Below are positions 44,098-54,282 of a stretch of 64,000 bases of DNA, in pieces (positions within the stretch are counted from its first letter, which is position 1; the number at the start of each line of letters is the position of its first letter). This DNA is from Herbaspirillum autotrophicum. Its GTDB lineage: Bacteria > Pseudomonadota > Gammaproteobacteria > Burkholderiales > Burkholderiaceae_D. Under the pieces are notes generated by a model. That model was given only the letters and a program-made list of their open reading frames with translations, was not told the origin of the DNA and searched no databases. Position numbers and translations under genes: made by a program. The DNA is taken from contig NZ_LFLS01000011.1 in assembly GCF_001189915.1 (NCBI RefSeq), forward strand, positions 92,639 to 156,638, given 5' to 3'.

Positions 44098-45261
44098 ATG
44101 GAACCTGCACTCGAGTTTTCCCGCAAACCGATCATTCTGATTGTCGACGACAGCCCGGACAATCTGTTGCTGATGGCCAATCTGCTCAAAGAGGGCGACC
44201 GGTACGTCGTCAAGATCGCCAACAATGGCGAGAAGGCCTTGCGCATCGCACAGTCCAATCCATTGCCGGACCTGATCCTGCTCGACATCATGATGCCCGG
44301 CCTGTCGGGGCACGAAGTGGCGCAGGTCCTGAAGAGCGACCCGCACACACGGGACATCCCCATCATCTTCCTGACCGCGATGGCATCGACTGCCGACGAG
44401 ACGCGTGGACTTACGATGGGTGCTGCGGACTACATCACTAAACCCATCAGTCCGCCGGTCGTGCTGGCGCGCGTGGAGACGCAACTCAAGGTCAAAGCCG
44501 CGGCTGATTTCCTGAAAGACAAGAGCGACTATCTGGAGCAGGAAGTCGCCCGGCGTACACTCGAAGTCCTGGCCATTCAGGATGTGACCATCCACGCGAT
44601 GGCCTCGCTGGCCGAAACACGCGACAACGAAACGGGCAACCACATCCGCCGCACCCAGTACTACATGAAGATATTGGCCGAGCACCTGCGCGACCATCCG
44701 CGCTTCCGTCATTTTCTCGATGATGAAACGATCAAGCTGCTGTTCAAGTCGGCGCCTTTGCACGACATCGGCAAGATCGGCATTCCCGACCGGATTCTGC
44801 TCAAACCGGGCAAGTTCACGCCGGAAGAATTCGAAATCATGAAGACGCACACCACCCTTGGGCGCGATGCGATCGCGCATGCCGAGCAACAACTGGGCAT
44901 GAATGTCGAATTTCTGCATCTCGCAAAGGAAATCGCCTACGGCCATCAGGAAAAATGGGACGGCTCCGGCTATCCCGAAGGCAAAGCGGGAGACGACATC
45001 CCCATTTCCGCGCGGCTCATGGCGGTGGCGGATGTCTACGATGCCCTGATCAGCCGGCGCGTTTATAAAAATGGCATGTCGCACGAAGAAGCCGCACGCA
45101 TCATGCGCGAAGGACACGGCAAGCATTTCGATCCCGACGTCTGCGATGCTTTCTTCGCCTGCGTGGATCAATTCCGGGCGGTCGCGGCACAATTCGCCGA
45201 TTCCGATCACGACATGGCGCAAAAAGCCGCCGCCCTGCAATTCATTTCCGGTGCCGAATGA
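44098..45261 (+). CDS. Response regulator with HD-GYP domain (cyclic di-GMP phosphodiesterase)
   Basis: A 387-residue protein. The receiver domain has DDSPDN near residue 17 and the phospho-acceptor Asp in DLILLDIMMPG near 60. The HD-GYP output domain has HD in APLHDIGKIGIPD and GYP in EKWDGSGYPEGK, with the other metal-binding His in MKTHTTLG and GHQEKW, so it is likely an active cyclic di-GMP hydrolase (RpfG-like). It precedes a hybrid kinase by 33 nt and is probably co-transcribed, so it is its likely partner. Starvation of cyclic di-GMP would favour motility over biofilm. Confidence 0.93.
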   Translation: MEPALEFSRKPIILIVDDSPDNLLLMANLLKEGDRYVVKIANNGEKALRIAQSNPLPDLILLDIMMPGLSGHEVAQVLKSDPHTRDIPIIFLTAMASTADETRGLTMGAADYITKPISPPVVLARVETQLKVKAAADFLKDKSDYLEQEVARRTLEVLAIQDVTIHAMASLAETRDNETGNHIRRTQYYMKILAEHLRDHPRFRHFLDDETIKLLFKSAPLHDIGKIGIPDRILLKPGKFTPEEFEIMKTHTTLGRDAIAHAEQQLGMNVEFLHLAKEIAYGHQEKWDGSGYPEGKAGDDIPISARLMAVADVYDALISRRVYKNGMSHEEAARIMREGHGKHFDPDVCDAFFACVDQFRAVAAQFADSDHDMAQKAAALQFISGAE

Positions 45262-45294
45262 ATTTTCCGCTGACTGCATGACATGGGAGCTCGC

Positions 45295-48200
45295 ATGAGT
45301 TCGGCTTTTCAGATCCTGGAGCGCTTGCCGCTTCGTCATAAGCTGGTGGTTGGTTTTGTGTCGCTGTTGCTGTTTTCCCTTGCCCTCGGCATTCAAAGTC
45401 TGCAAACGCAGGCCGACCTGAGCAGGGACCTGAAGCGGCTGCAGGAAGAAGGCATCATCGGCATCGCCAGGGTGCAGGAGGGCAGAATCCATTTTGCACA
45501 CATGGTGCTTGCGGCCCATCGCATCGTCAGTGCGGAATCGGTGGGAGAACGTGACGAGGCCGTGCAGGAAATGGACGATGCATACCAGTACGTCCAGCAA
45601 GCTATTCAGTCGACCCGCCCGACGCTGTTCAAATCGGACAATGTCGAACGTCTGGACCAGTTCGAGATACTCCTCTCCCGCATGCGGCGGACCATGTCGG
45701 AGGCGTTGGATCTCTCCAAGCAAGGCATGCGACGCGAAGCCGCATCGCTGGTCGAGAGCATCAGCTTCAAGGAAGTCAACCGCAGCGCCGATAGGCTGCT
45801 GGCGGAAATTGCCACCGTCAAAGAGTTTGGCGTGCGCGACACGACGGTGAATGTCCAGACTTTCGCCTTTACCCGCACCGTATTGACGTATGCCTTGCTA
45901 CTTGGCGGGCTGGTCTTGGCGCTGGCCTTTTCCTGGTTGATCAGCAGATCCATCAGGCGCCCCATCAATCGGGTCAGAATCGCGGTGGAAGAGCTGGCCG
46001 CCGGCAAGCTGCACCTGGATATCCCGCATACGGATTATCAGAACGAGACCGGCGATCTGGCCCGTGCGATTGCTTCCTTGCAGACCGAATCAATCCAGCT
46101 CGAAACCCAGCGATGGATCAAGTCGCAGGAAGCCATGATTCAGGCGGCACTGCAGCAGGCGGACTCACCGGAAGAACTGGCGGCACTGTTCTTCCAGCAT
46201 CTGGCCCCGCTGCTGCATATCGGCCAGGGCTTGCTCTACCGCTGGGACAGCGCACGCGAAGTACTGATCCTGGCGGGCGGCTACGCCGTCAGCGGCGATC
46301 ACGCGCCAGCCGGAAAAATCGAACTGGGCGTCGGCCTGCTCGGCCAATGCGCCAGAGACCGGTTGCCCAGAACAATGCAGCAGGGTGGCGACGGCGCCTG
46401 GCACATCCACTCGGCGCTTGGCGAGATTGCCCACAGCGAGATCATGGTGCGACCAATTCTTAATGGCGACAAGCTGGCAGGCGTGCTGGAACTCGCCTGC
46501 TTCGAGACCGCAGATGACAGCGCCAGGTCCTTGCTGGAAGAAGTGTTGCCGCGTCTCGCCATCAGCATGGAGATACTCGATCGCTCCCTGACCGTACAAC
46601 ATCTGCTGATGCAGTCACAGGAGCAGGCATCGCGTCTGGAAGAGCAGGCGACCGAACTGGAAGCCCAGCAAGCCGCTCTCAAAGAGACAGAAGCTTGGTT
46701 TCGCGGTGTGGTGGAGTCGGCCCCGGACGGCATGCTGGTGGTCGATGAACACGGCAAGATCATTCTCGCGAATACTCAGCTTGACGGTTTGTTTGGCTAT
46801 GAGACCGGCGAACTGCTAGGCCTGTCCGTGGAACAATTGGTGCCGGCCTCGGTTCGTCCCCGTCATGCCGGGCTGCGTAAAGGTTTCACTAGAGAAGAGG
46901 GCACCCGACAGATGGGCGGAGGCCTGATGGATCTGCAGGGTGTTCGCAAGGACGGCAGCCTGTTCTCTGTCGAAATCGGTCTGGCTTCGTTGCCAGCAGT
47001 GGGCGAATACGGTCAGTGCGTTTGTGCGTCGGTGCGTGACACGAGTGAGCGCCGCGCCATGGAGGCCAAGGTTCAGGAAAGTGAAAAACGCATGCGCCGG
47101 GTGCTCGACAGCAGCCCCGTGGCCATGTCCATCGAACGGCAAGACGACCGTTCGCTGATCTATTGCAACCGGCAGCTGGAAATCCTCACGGGCATGAGCG
47201 CGGATGAATTGTTTTCCCGGGACAAGGCATCCGGCTTGTGGGCTGATGACGGATGCAGGCAGCGCTACGCGCAGGCGATTTCCGCCGGCGATGTTCTCAA
47301 TTTTGAAGCCGACTTCCTCCGCCCTGACGGTTCGGTCGTGGAGGTTCTGCTGAGCGCCATCCAGGTGCCGCTGGCGTCCGGCGACATTACGGTCGAATGG
47401 TATTACGACATCACCGACCGCAAGCGGGCCGAAGAGGAGGTCCGCCGCGCCAAGGAGATTGCCGAGGGCGCCACCCGCGCCAAGAGTGAATTCCTGGCCA
47501 ACATGAGTCATGAAATCCGTACGCCGATGAACGCCATCATCGGCATGAGCCATCTGGCGCTGTCCACGCAGCTGGACAAGAAACAGCGCAACTATATCGA
47601 GAAGGTCCATCGTTCTGCAGAAAATCTGCTGGGAATCATCAACGACATTCTCGACTTTTCAAAGATCGAAGCCGGCAAGATGACTGTGGAGCGCGTCGAT
47701 TTCCGGCTCGAAGACGTGATGGACAACTTTGCCAGCATGGTCGGCCTCAAGGCCGACGACAAGGGCCTGGAACTGTTGTTCGACAGCCCGGCGCACATCC
47801 CGACTGCGCTGATCGGCGACCCGCTGCGGCTGGGCCAGGTGCTGATCAACCTTGGGAACAATGCAACCAAGTTCACAGAAAACGGCGAGATCGTCGTCGG
47901 CATCAAGCAAGTTTCCGTGACGCCGGATGAGGTGGAGTTGCATTTCTGGGTACGAGATACCGGGATCGGCATGACCCCGGAACAATGCAGTCGCATGTTC
48001 GAGTCATTCAGCCAGGCCGATAGCTCGACGACCCGCAAATACGGTGGGACGGGACTGGGTCTGGCCATCTCCAAGCGTCTGGTCGAGATGATGGACGGCC
48101 GCATCTGGGTGGAGAGCGAACATGGAGAGGGCTCGACTTTCCACTTTCATGCGCGCTTCGGCCTTCAGCGCAATGCTGCGCCGCGTCGCATGTTCAAGGC

Positions 48201-49683
48201 GGAAGAGCTGCTCGGTCTGCGTGTTCTCGTGGTGGATGACAACGCCAGCGCGCGCGAGATCCTCTCGACCATGGCGCGCAGCTTTGGGCTGGAAGTGGAC
48301 ATGGCCAGCAGCGGCAGCAAGGCACTACATCTTTTGAAGGATGCCGAGCGCAGGGAGCTGCCTTACGATCTTGTCCTGATGGACTGGAAAATGCCGGGAA
48401 TGGATGGCGTGGAAACGGTACTCCAGATGAACGCGGGCGAGATTCGTTCGGTACCTTCGGTCATCATGGTCACGGCTTTCGGCCGCGATGAGGCACAGGA
48501 AGAAGCTGCGCGCATGCAGGTTCGGCTGTCGTCGGTGCTGACCAAACCGGTCACGCCGTCCACCTTGCTGGAGGCAATCGGCGAGGCGCTGGGCAAAGGG
48601 GTCGTGACCGAGACCCGCTCCACCGAACGGCATGATCAAAGCGCCGGCAATGTCACGCTCCTGGCCGGCGCCCACGTACTGCTGGTGGAAGACAATGAAA
48701 TGAATCAGGAGCTGGCCGGCGAGTTGCTGACGGCCGCCGGCATCTCCTTCATGCTTGCAGAAAACGGCCAGCAAGCGCTCGATATTCTTGCCGGCGACGA
48801 AACCTTCGATGGCGTGCTGATGGATTGCCAGATGCCTGTCATGGATGGATATACGGCGACGCGCAAGATCCGCGAACAGCCCCGGCACTCCCGATTGCCC
48901 GTCATTGCGATGACCGCCAACGCGATGGCCGGCGACCGCGAACAGGCAATCGACTCCGGTATGAACGACCATATCTCCAAGCCGCTGCATGTCGCGACCA
49001 TGTTCGCAACGATGGCGAAGTGGATACGTCCGTCCTCTCCTCAATCGACAACGCCGCAAACAAAACGGCCAGAAAATAAGACCGCAGAGTTTCCATCGCT
49101 TGCCGGAATTGATCAGGCAGCCGGCTTGGCTACCTGCATGGGAAAACCGGATCTGTATCGTCGCATGCTGCTTAAATTTCAGGAATCGCAGCAAGGCTTC
49201 CCGCAGTCCTTCGCCGATGCGTTGGCGGCTGGCGATCTGACAGTCGCCACCAGGCTCGCCCATACCTTGCGGGGTACCGCCGGAAATATCGGCGCGATGA
49301 CGCTTGCCCAGTCTGCCGCAGACCTGGAGGCCGCCCTCCAGCAGACGGGGGGCGATGTCACATGGGCGCCTTTGTCGGCGACCGTCAACGATAAGCTGCG
49401 TACCGTTTTAGCGGGGATCACGCAACTCGGATCTGCTCCGGATTCTGGCGCGGCGCTGGTGGCAACTACGATCTCCGGACCGCGATTCCAGCAATGCCTT
49501 GATGAGCTCAAACGTCTGCTGGCCGACAGCGACGCAGCTTCGCTGGATTCGCTGAGCGAACTGGAAGGCATTGTTGCCGGAAGCAGCGAGGAAATTCAGT
49601 TGCGCGAGGTCGCGGCGAAGATTGAAACCTTCGACTTCGATGAAGCTTTGGCCTTGCTTAACACCGTGTCTTTCGTGCGATGA
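45295..49683 (+). CDS. Multidomain hybrid histidine kinase (HAMP, GAF, PAS, two receivers, HPt)
   Basis: A 1462-residue sensor kinase. Membrane segments near residues 20-40 and 195-220 enclose a helical periplasmic domain of about 160 residues; a HAMP region follows ([18 protein letters not shown]). Next a GAF-like domain, a coiled coil ([21 protein letters not shown]), two PAS domains, HisKA ([18 protein letters not shown]), HATPase ([18 protein letters not shown]), two receivers ([12 protein letters not shown] and [12 protein letters not shown]) and an HPt with His in [13 protein letters not shown]. The ATG at 45295 has a GGGAGC site. It probably feeds the HD-GYP regulator upstream and may be linked to the chemoreceptor downstream. 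Confidence 0.93.
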   Translation: MSSAFQILERLPLRHKLVVGFVSLLLFSLALGIQSLQTQADLSRDLKRLQEEGIIGIARVQEGRIHFAHMVLAAHRIVSAESVGERDEAVQEMDDAYQYVQQAIQSTRPTLFKSDNVERLDQFEILLSRMRRTMSEALDLSKQGMRREAASLVESISFKEVNRSADRLLAEIATVKEFGVRDTTVNVQTFAFTRTVLTYALLLGGLVLALAFSWLISRSIRRPINRVRIAVEELAAGKLHLDIPHTDYQNETGDLARAIASLQTESIQLETQRWIKSQEAMIQAALQQADSPEELAALFFQHLAPLLHIGQGLLYRWDSAREVLILAGGYAVSGDHAPAGKIELGVGLLGQCARDRLPRTMQQGGDGAWHIHSALGEIAHSEIMVRPILNGDKLAGVLELACFETADDSARSLLEEVLPRLAISMEILDRSLTVQHLLMQSQEQASRLEEQATELEAQQAALKETEAWFRGVVESAPDGMLVVDEHGKIILANTQLDGLFGYETGELLGLSVEQLVPASVRPRHAGLRKGFTREEGTRQMGGGLMDLQGVRKDGSLFSVEIGLASLPAVGEYGQCVCASVRDTSERRAMEAKVQESEKRMRRVLDSSPVAMSIERQDDRSLIYCNRQLEILTGMSADELFSRDKASGLWADDGCRQRYAQAISAGDVLNFEADFLRPDGSVVEVLLSAIQVPLASGDITVEWYYDITDRKRAEEEVRRAKEIAEGATRAKSEFLANMSHEIRTPMNAIIGMSHLALSTQLDKKQRNYIEKVHRSAENLLGIINDILDFSKIEAGKMTVERVDFRLEDVMDNFASMVGLKADDKGLELLFDSPAHIPTALIGDPLRLGQVLINLGNNATKFTENGEIVVGIKQVSVTPDEVELHFWVRDTGIGMTPEQCSRMFESFSQADSSTTRKYGGTGLGLAISKRLVEMMDGRIWVESEHGEGSTFHFHARFGLQRNAAPRRMFKAEELLGLRVLVVDDNASAREILSTMARSFGLEVDMASSGSKALHLLKDAERRELPYDLVLMDWKMPGMDGVETVLQMNAGEIRSVPSVIMVTAFGRDEAQEEAARMQVRLSSVLTKPVTPSTLLEAIGEALGKGVVTETRSTERHDQSAGNVTLLAGAHVLLVEDNEMNQELAGELLTAAGISFMLAENGQQALDILAGDETFDGVLMDCQMPVMDGYTATRKIREQPRHSRLPVIAMTANAMAGDREQAIDSGMNDHISKPLHVATMFATMAKWIRPSSPQSTTPQTKRPENKTAEFPSLAGIDQAAGLATCMGKPDLYRRMLLKFQESQQGFPQSFADALAAGDLTVATRLAHTLRGTAGNIGAMTLAQSAADLEAALQQTGGDVTWAPLSATVNDKLRTVLAGITQLGSAPDSGAALVATTISGPRFQQCLDELKRLLADSDAASLDSLSELEGIVAGSSEEIQLREVAAKIETFDFDEALALLNTVSFVR

Positions 49684-49740
49684 ACATACTTTGTCATCGA
49701 CCAGAAATGATCCGATAAATATATTTCTAATCAACAGGGG

Positions 49741-51477
49741 ATGATCATGACAATTTCAAAAAAGCTTCACCTTCTGATTTTTTCCGTGCTTCTGGGATTG
49801 GCTATTCTGACGGGGATCAGCGTCTACCAGATCGACCGGGTCAACCGCGCCGCCAGCTACGCGACCGTCAAGACGGTTCCTAGCATCCTCACGATACAAG
49901 ATGCTTCCGACGCGGCATATTCCATTCGGGTAGCGCTGTGGAAGTACATTGCCGATGCCGATCCTGCGGTACGAAGCTCGACGGAAAAGGCGATGAGTGC
50001 GGCACACGTCAAAGTCATCGAGGCATTGAACAAGTACGAAAAAGAAAATATCGCAGACAAGAATGATGCCGAACTGCTGCGCGCTGCCCGTGAGACGTTT
50101 GCCGTTTATGAAAAGCAGCGAGAAATCGTCATGGCTGTTGCTGCAGCCGGGAAGATAGAAGAAGCGATGAATTCGATGCTGGCGTCACAAGGCGCCGTCG
50201 ACAAGATGATGAACGCCTTCGCAGAACAAAAAAAGTACAACGAAAAACTCGGCAAGCAAGGCGCTGAGACGGCGACAGCAACCATGCAGAACGCCAATAT
50301 TCTCGCGGTTCTCGTCAGCGTGATCGTCGCTTTGGTGGTGGCAATAACCGGCTTGATGCTGTCCCGGAAAATAGTGAGATCGCTTCTTGAAGCCGTCAAC
50401 GTCGCAAAGGCAGTTGCCGACGGCAATCTGACGATGAATATCCGGGTGACCTCCAAAGACGAGATAGGTCAGCTGATGCAAGCCATTGATCAGATGAATA
50501 GCAGTCTTGTCGCCATCGTCAGCGATGTCCGTCTTAGCGTGAACACGATCACTGCAGCCTCCAGTGGGATTGCGTCCGGCAATATGAATCTTTCCGTTAG
50601 AACCGAACAGCAAGCAGGGTCACTGGAAGAAACAGCGTCCGCGATGGAAGAACTGACTTCCACTGTTAAGCAAAATGCCGACAATGCCCGTCAAGCCAAT
50701 CAGTTGGCGGTTTCCGCTTCCGAGGTGGCCACCGAAGGGGGTAATGTCGTCAGCCAGGTAATCACCACCATGGACACGATCAATACTTCTTCACGCAAGA
50801 TCGTGGACATCATCAGCGTCATCGACGGCATCGCCTTCCAGACCAACATCCTCGCACTCAATGCGGCGGTAGAAGCTGCCCGTGCCGGCGAACAGGGCCG
50901 CGGCTTTGCAGTGGTCGCATCCGAAGTGCGCAATCTTGCGCAACGCAGCGCGACTGCAGCCAAGGAAATCAAGACGTTGATTGATGACTCTGTCTCCACC
51001 GTCGAGAACGGCAGCAATCTGGTCGCGCAGGCCGGTGCCACGATGGAGCAGGTGGTTACCAGCGTGCGCAGAGTGACCGATATCGTCGGTGAAATCAGTT
51101 CCGCCAGTGCCGAACAAAGCAGTGGTATCGAGCAGGTGAACCAGGCTATTACCTCGATGGATCAAGCCACCCAACAAAATGGAGCGTTGGTCGAACAAGC
51201 TGCCGCCGCCGCACAGTCGTTGCGGGATCAGGCGCAACATCTCGAAAAGACGGTCAGCGTGTTCAAACTTGACCCTGAACGTGGATCCGCCAATGGCTTC
51301 GCTCACGCCGCCGCGCCCACGACCCCGACTGCCGCGATCCGCAAGACAACCGTGGATATCACGCCCAAGCCTGCGCCGATCCAGAAAAACACGGCACCCA
51401 AGCCTGCGCTTCCGAAGTCTTCCGCTCAGAAGGACATCGCCGAAAAAGACGGCAGCGGATCCTGGGAGGAATTCTAA
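49741..51477 (+). CDS. Methyl-accepting chemotaxis protein with C-terminal WEEF tether
   Basis: A 578-residue chemoreceptor. One membrane segment near residues 10-28 and a second near 190-210 flank a four-helix-bundle ligand domain; HAMP follows, then the signalling hairpin tip VIDGIAFQTNILALNAAVEAARAGEQGRGFAVVASEVRNLAQR. A Pro/Ala-rich linker ends in GSWEEF, which resembles the NWETF pentapeptide that binds CheR and CheB. The start codon is ATG at 49741, with a second ATG two codons later. No chemotaxis kinase gene lies nearby, so it would signal to a distant Che system. Confidence 0.93.
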   Translation: MIMTISKKLHLLIFSVLLGLAILTGISVYQIDRVNRAASYATVKTVPSILTIQDASDAAYSIRVALWKYIADADPAVRSSTEKAMSAAHVKVIEALNKYEKENIADKNDAELLRAARETFAVYEKQREIVMAVAAAGKIEEAMNSMLASQGAVDKMMNAFAEQKKYNEKLGKQGAETATATMQNANILAVLVSVIVALVVAITGLMLSRKIVRSLLEAVNVAKAVADGNLTMNIRVTSKDEIGQLMQAIDQMNSSLVAIVSDVRLSVNTITAASSGIASGNMNLSVRTEQQAGSLEETASAMEELTSTVKQNADNARQANQLAVSASEVATEGGNVVSQVITTMDTINTSSRKIVDIISVIDGIAFQTNILALNAAVEAARAGEQGRGFAVVASEVRNLAQRSATAAKEIKTLIDDSVSTVENGSNLVAQAGATMEQVVTSVRRVTDIVGEISSASAEQSSGIEQVNQAITSMDQATQQNGALVEQAAAAAQSLRDQAQHLEKTVSVFKLDPERGSANGFAHAAAPTTPTAAIRKTTVDITPKPAPIQKNTAPKPALPKSSAQKDIAEKDGSGSWEEF

Positions 51478-51679
51478 GGCGCGCGATGTTGGCAAAATTG
51501 AAATGAACAACTTACGCATGCACTCTGATTGATTTTTTCACGAGATAGAGCAATTAGATTGTCAGGGCCTTTCATCCACGCTGCCAAATCTACGCATCCG
51601 GTGTCGTAACACTGTTTTCTGTGCCGAAATTAATTTCTTGCTGGACCAGGTGACCAACTTGATCTGGTTTGAGTGTCCA

Positions 51680-52038
51680 GCTCAGACCGAATTCAGTATC
51701 CAAGATCTACTGTCGCCTGCACCATGAGATGGACTAATTCACATTTGCATCAATTTCATATCAACGATCAACAGTATGGAGAGCCTGACCCGTATGGCGG
51801 CATGACTTTGATCAATGAGAAGGGAATCAAGCTATCGTCCTTACTCACTGGGAACATACGCGAATTCGTCTACGAATACGATTTCGGCGACGACTGGCTG
51901 CACCGAGTGGTGGTAGAGAATGTGCAAGACGCAAATCCTGCATGGAATGGTTCGCTTTGTGTAGCGGTCTTCGCAAGACGATGGAATGTGGATCAATTGG
52001 AGAGGGTCAATTCTGCAAGAAATCAACACACAAAATGA
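51680..52038 (+). pseudogene. pRiA4b ORF-3-like gene remnant fused to an istA tail
   Basis: The readable part MRWTNSHLHQFHINDQQYGEPDPYGG to EYDFGDDWLHRVVVENV is the signature of the plasmid pRiA4b ORF-3-like family (WTDSHLHQF, YDFGDDWxH). A frameshift just before WTNSHLHQF separates it from upstream homologous residues (LHHEMD). Around 51960 the frame passes into VAVFARRWNVDQLERVNSA, the same istA tail as at the two island borders. This marks a third recombination point with the IS21 sequence. Confidence 0.7.
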
Positions 52039-52170
52039 AAAAGACGCTTGCGCGCCTTTTAGCTAAGGATGTTTCGCTTCGAAGAGAGGCGTTCCCAGCG
52101 TTGTCACCTATAACAATAATTGGACTGTCACGACTTGTCAATATCTGTGATATTGAAAGGAAATATTTAA

Positions 52171-52287
52171 CTCCGCGTCTGTTCGGCTAAGCCTTCAGGC
52201 TATCCGACTGCATTCTTCTGGTATGTCTCCGTTGCCGCGTTGATTGCGTTCCTGACCGCTCTCAGCTTGAAAGAAACCAACGGCTAG
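52171..52287 (+). pseudogene. C-terminal fragment of an MFS transporter
   Basis: An open stretch ending GYPTAFFWYVSVAALIAFLTALSLKETNG then TAG resembles the last membrane helix of metabolite:H+ symporters. Only about 35 codons survive. Confidence 0.6.
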
Positions 52288-52397
52288 CGTAGAGAAGAGA
52301 TGCAACAAAAGGGCCGGCAGCAAAATCATCGTCACAGTGCTATTTGCTCGAAGCAAGTTTATAGATATTTCTTGGACGGCATGATTCGCCCAATAAT

Positions 52398-52430
52398 TTG
52401 CATACTACAGTTATACATACTATGATTAGC
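52398..52430 (+). promoter_or_regulatory. Duplicated 33-bp promoter/operator, copy 1 (upstream of lipoprotein gene)
   Basis: Starts TTGCATACTA and ends TACATACTATGATTAGC, with TTGCAT and TATACA-like spacing of a sigma-70 promoter. It differs from the inverted copy at 53868-53900 at 4 of 33 positions. It lies 40 nt before the lipoprotein start. Confidence 0.65.
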
Positions 52431-52469
52431 TATTAATTAAAAGGAACACTGATTTTGTAGGGGGAGTTA

Positions 52470-52784
52470 ATGAGTATCAAGCAACATGGACACAGGTCCT
52501 TCTTTTCCACATTGCTTTTTTTATCCTTAATGGCCTGTGGCGAAAAGTCGGAAAATGCGAAGTCTGTAGACTATTACAAGGGCAATCTGGAAGAAGCGAA
52601 GACAATTCTTCAGAAATGTACTGCGCTCAAGTCTGGTGAGGTAAGTACTATGTCGCCATCTCAGCGGGCCGCATGGTCAGAAACCACCGTTGGAATCAAC
52701 TGTGAAAATGCTCGAGTCGCAAGCGCCGACAGTGCATACGATGACCATCAACGAAGCATGCGTGAAGCTGCAGCGAAGTATTGA
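52470..52784 (+). CDS. Small lipoprotein, EexN-like
   Basis: A 104-residue lipoprotein: signal peptide ending in the lipobox LMAC (FSTLLFLSLMAC), then GEKSENAKSVDYYKGNLEEAKTILQKCTALKSGE and GINCENARVASADSA. The repeat of YY, Cys and N-C-ENA resembles EexN entry-exclusion lipoproteins of conjugative elements, but the match is by eye only. Its promoter region is a copy of the XRE-linked 33-bp operator. A role in exclusion or surface protection for a mobile element is a guess. Confidence 0.7.
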   Translation: MSIKQHGHRSFFSTLLFLSLMACGEKSENAKSVDYYKGNLEEAKTILQKCTALKSGEVSTMSPSQRAAWSETTVGINCENARVASADSAYDDHQRSMREAAAKY

Positions 52785-52825
52785 TAGTAGTTAAAGGGAT
52801 GGCGCGCATTGCCCGGATTCAAACA

Positions 52826-53083
52826 CTATGAAAATGCGCCACCGTCCATTCGAGTGATCAATGTCCGGACGAGATATCTTCCTTCGGCAGTATCCAGAAA
52901 TTCGATCGGACAGCGATTTCCAAGTGCTGGCACTGGTGATTTCAGCCAGTCGTTTAACCAATAACTGGCATCAAATGTATGCCCCTGTGCAGACTGCGAC
53001 ACCATCGTTTCCACTAGTTTGAGCAATTGGGATCGGAACAAATCCTGTTCTTCCTGGCTCCGAAGAGGTTTGCTTTGTTTCAT
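52826..53083 (-). CDS. DUF2384-like (Xre/MbcA/ParS C-terminal) small protein
   Basis: An 85-residue protein whose C-terminal half DASYWLNDWLKSPVPALGNRCPIEFLDTAEGRYLVRTLITRMDGGAF matches the toxin-binding domain found in Xre/MbcA/ParS antitoxins (WL, P-ALG-RTP-E-LDT pattern). There is no helix-turn-helix before it and no RES toxin gene beside it, so it may be an orphan antitoxin or an unrelated use of the domain. It is convergent with the lipoprotein gene. Confidence 0.7.
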   Translation of the reverse strand: MKQSKPLRSQEEQDLFRSQLLKLVETMVSQSAQGHTFDASYWLNDWLKSPVPALGNRCPIEFLDTAEGRYLVRTLITRMDGGAFS

Positions 53084-53348
53084 ATTTTTATCCAGCTAGA
53101 GAATCTAAATGTCGATCAATGAAGCAGCCGAAAGATTAATAGCTTTGGCGGAAAAAGGCCTTGCCTCGAGCGAGGACCAATAGAAATAGAGCCTCGTTCA
53201 AAGCGGATTCGGCCTATGACTGCTGCTGAGTGGGCCGAGATCGTGGAAAAGTCTCGAGACCCCAATCTCAGGAAAGGGAATTGCCTTTCCACATATAAGA
53301 ATCGAAGAATGAGCTCGCAGTGCTATTTCATGCCGGAGTTAGTTTGCA

Positions 53349-53822
53349 TTATTCAGCTGAACAATGCTTCTTGGACGCAAAATCGGCAAGAATCTGAACT
53401 TCCGCGTCCACAGGAAGTTCAGGTTGAACTCGATACACTGGATGTGGGCGATGGTCTCGATCATATTGAAAAAAATGAGTCATTTCTTCGTCGTCATCCC
53501 TATAACATCCGATCGCGGAAATTTCCTCTAATCTGATTTTAAAATGGTCTATCTCATAGACTGACTCCACGCAATAAACCAAGCAACGCCCCGCTCCGCA
53601 ACCAGCAGTCGCCTCAACCAAACGCTCTATCGAAGAAATCATCTGACGATCCAGGGCATTACGCTCCGTCCCCACCGAGTAAGGAAACTGTACTAAGTAG
53701 CAGGGTTCCGAATAGGTAATCGCTACGCTATCCCACATCCTAAACGGTGCCAAAAGCAATCGTCGTGCGTCGTTAAGTTCCCAGCTAGCATCTGTGACAA
53801 ACATAAAAAACTCGTTGAGCAA
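53349..53822 (-). CDS. Unknown 157-residue cytoplasmic protein
   Basis: A 157-residue protein without signal peptide or membrane segment, acidic, with SSIERLVEATAGCGAGRCLVYCVESVYEIDHF and EEMTHFFQYDRDHRPHPVYRV as notable parts. I do not recognise it. The plus-strand frame at 53216-53536 overlaps it and is less convincing. Copy 2 of the 33-bp operator lies 46 nt upstream with the promoter pointing to it, and the XRE gene is divergent, so it is probably controlled by XRE. Confidence 0.6.
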   Translation of the reverse strand: MLNEFFMFVTDASWELNDARRLLLAPFRMWDSVAITYSEPCYLVQFPYSVGTERNALDRQMISSIERLVEATAGCGAGRCLVYCVESVYEIDHFKIRLEEISAIGCYRDDDEEMTHFFQYDRDHRPHPVYRVQPELPVDAEVQILADFASKKHCSAE

Positions 53823-53867
53823 TCAAGAAAGCAGAATTAACCTACCCTATTGATAATCAATAAAAAC

Positions 53868-53900
53868 GCTAATCATAGTATGTAGAATCATAGTATGCAA
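53868..53900 (-). promoter_or_regulatory. Duplicated 33-bp promoter/operator, copy 2 (between unknown gene and XRE gene)
   Basis: Minus-strand reading starts TTGCATACTATGATT and ends TACATACTATGATTAGC. It contains two direct copies of CATACTATGATT, plausible half-sites for a dimeric XRE protein. The plus strand offers TAGTAT as -10 for the XRE gene about 20 nt before its start. Confidence 0.65.
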
Positions 53901-53917
53901 CGACAGACACTTTATGG

Positions 53918-54163
53918 ATGCCTGTCAAGCCTAAAAATAGCCCATTAGTTGAGATCTTCGCCCAAAATGTTCGGCGCAGAAGAATTGCGCTCGGCCTGTC
54001 ACAGGAAGTTTTAGCTGAGGCTGCCGGCGTCCACCGTACCTATGTCGGAATGTTGGAGCGTGCTGAGAAAAACGTCACTATTTATAATATTGAAAGAATA
54101 GCTATTGCTCTCGATGTTCAACCTGCGAGTCTTTTAAGGAAGAACGATATTGCGCCCCAATAG
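53918..54163 (+). CDS. XRE-family regulator, similar to restriction-modification controller proteins
   Basis: An 81-residue one-domain helix-turn-helix protein: FAQNVRRRRIALGLSQEVLAEAAGVHRTYVGMLERAEKNVTIYNIERIAIAL. The wording RTYVGMLERxEKNVTIYNI is typical of small C-type controller proteins. No restriction or methylase gene is next to it. The ATG at 53918 has no good ribosome site and lies close to the predicted start of transcription, consistent with a leaderless message, as known for some controller proteins. It probably binds the two operator copies described here. Confidence 0.85.
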   Translation: MPVKPKNSPLVEIFAQNVRRRRIALGLSQEVLAEAAGVHRTYVGMLERAEKNVTIYNIERIAIALDVQPASLLRKNDIAPQ

Positions 54164-54282
54164 CGGACGCCTGAAGACTGAGGCAATGATTACCGTGGTG
54201 TGAATCGGCGGTTGTTACTGTACGCAGCTATTGAGATACTCGCGACTCAATTAAATCAGAACAACTATGCAGGAAGAACCCT

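Larger units (their letters stand above)
51478..52469. other. Region of gene remnants
   Basis: About 1 kb with no intact gene: a decayed pRiA4b ORF-3-like gene fused to an istA tail (51680-52020), an MFS transporter C-terminal fragment (52171-52287), and the duplicated operator at 52398-52430. Confidence 0.6.

Noticed and set aside
44005..45723. Minus-strand frame of 572 codons opposite the HD-GYP gene
   Set aside because: The plus strand encodes a clear receiver and HD-GYP protein; the minus frame has no recognisable domain.
53216..53536. Plus-strand frame of 106 codons overlapping the unknown gene 53349-53822
   Set aside because: The minus-strand gene has a promoter/operator copy upstream and better composition. 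The segment MTAAEWAEIVEKSRD looks protein-like, so a broken plus-strand gene cannot be fully excluded.
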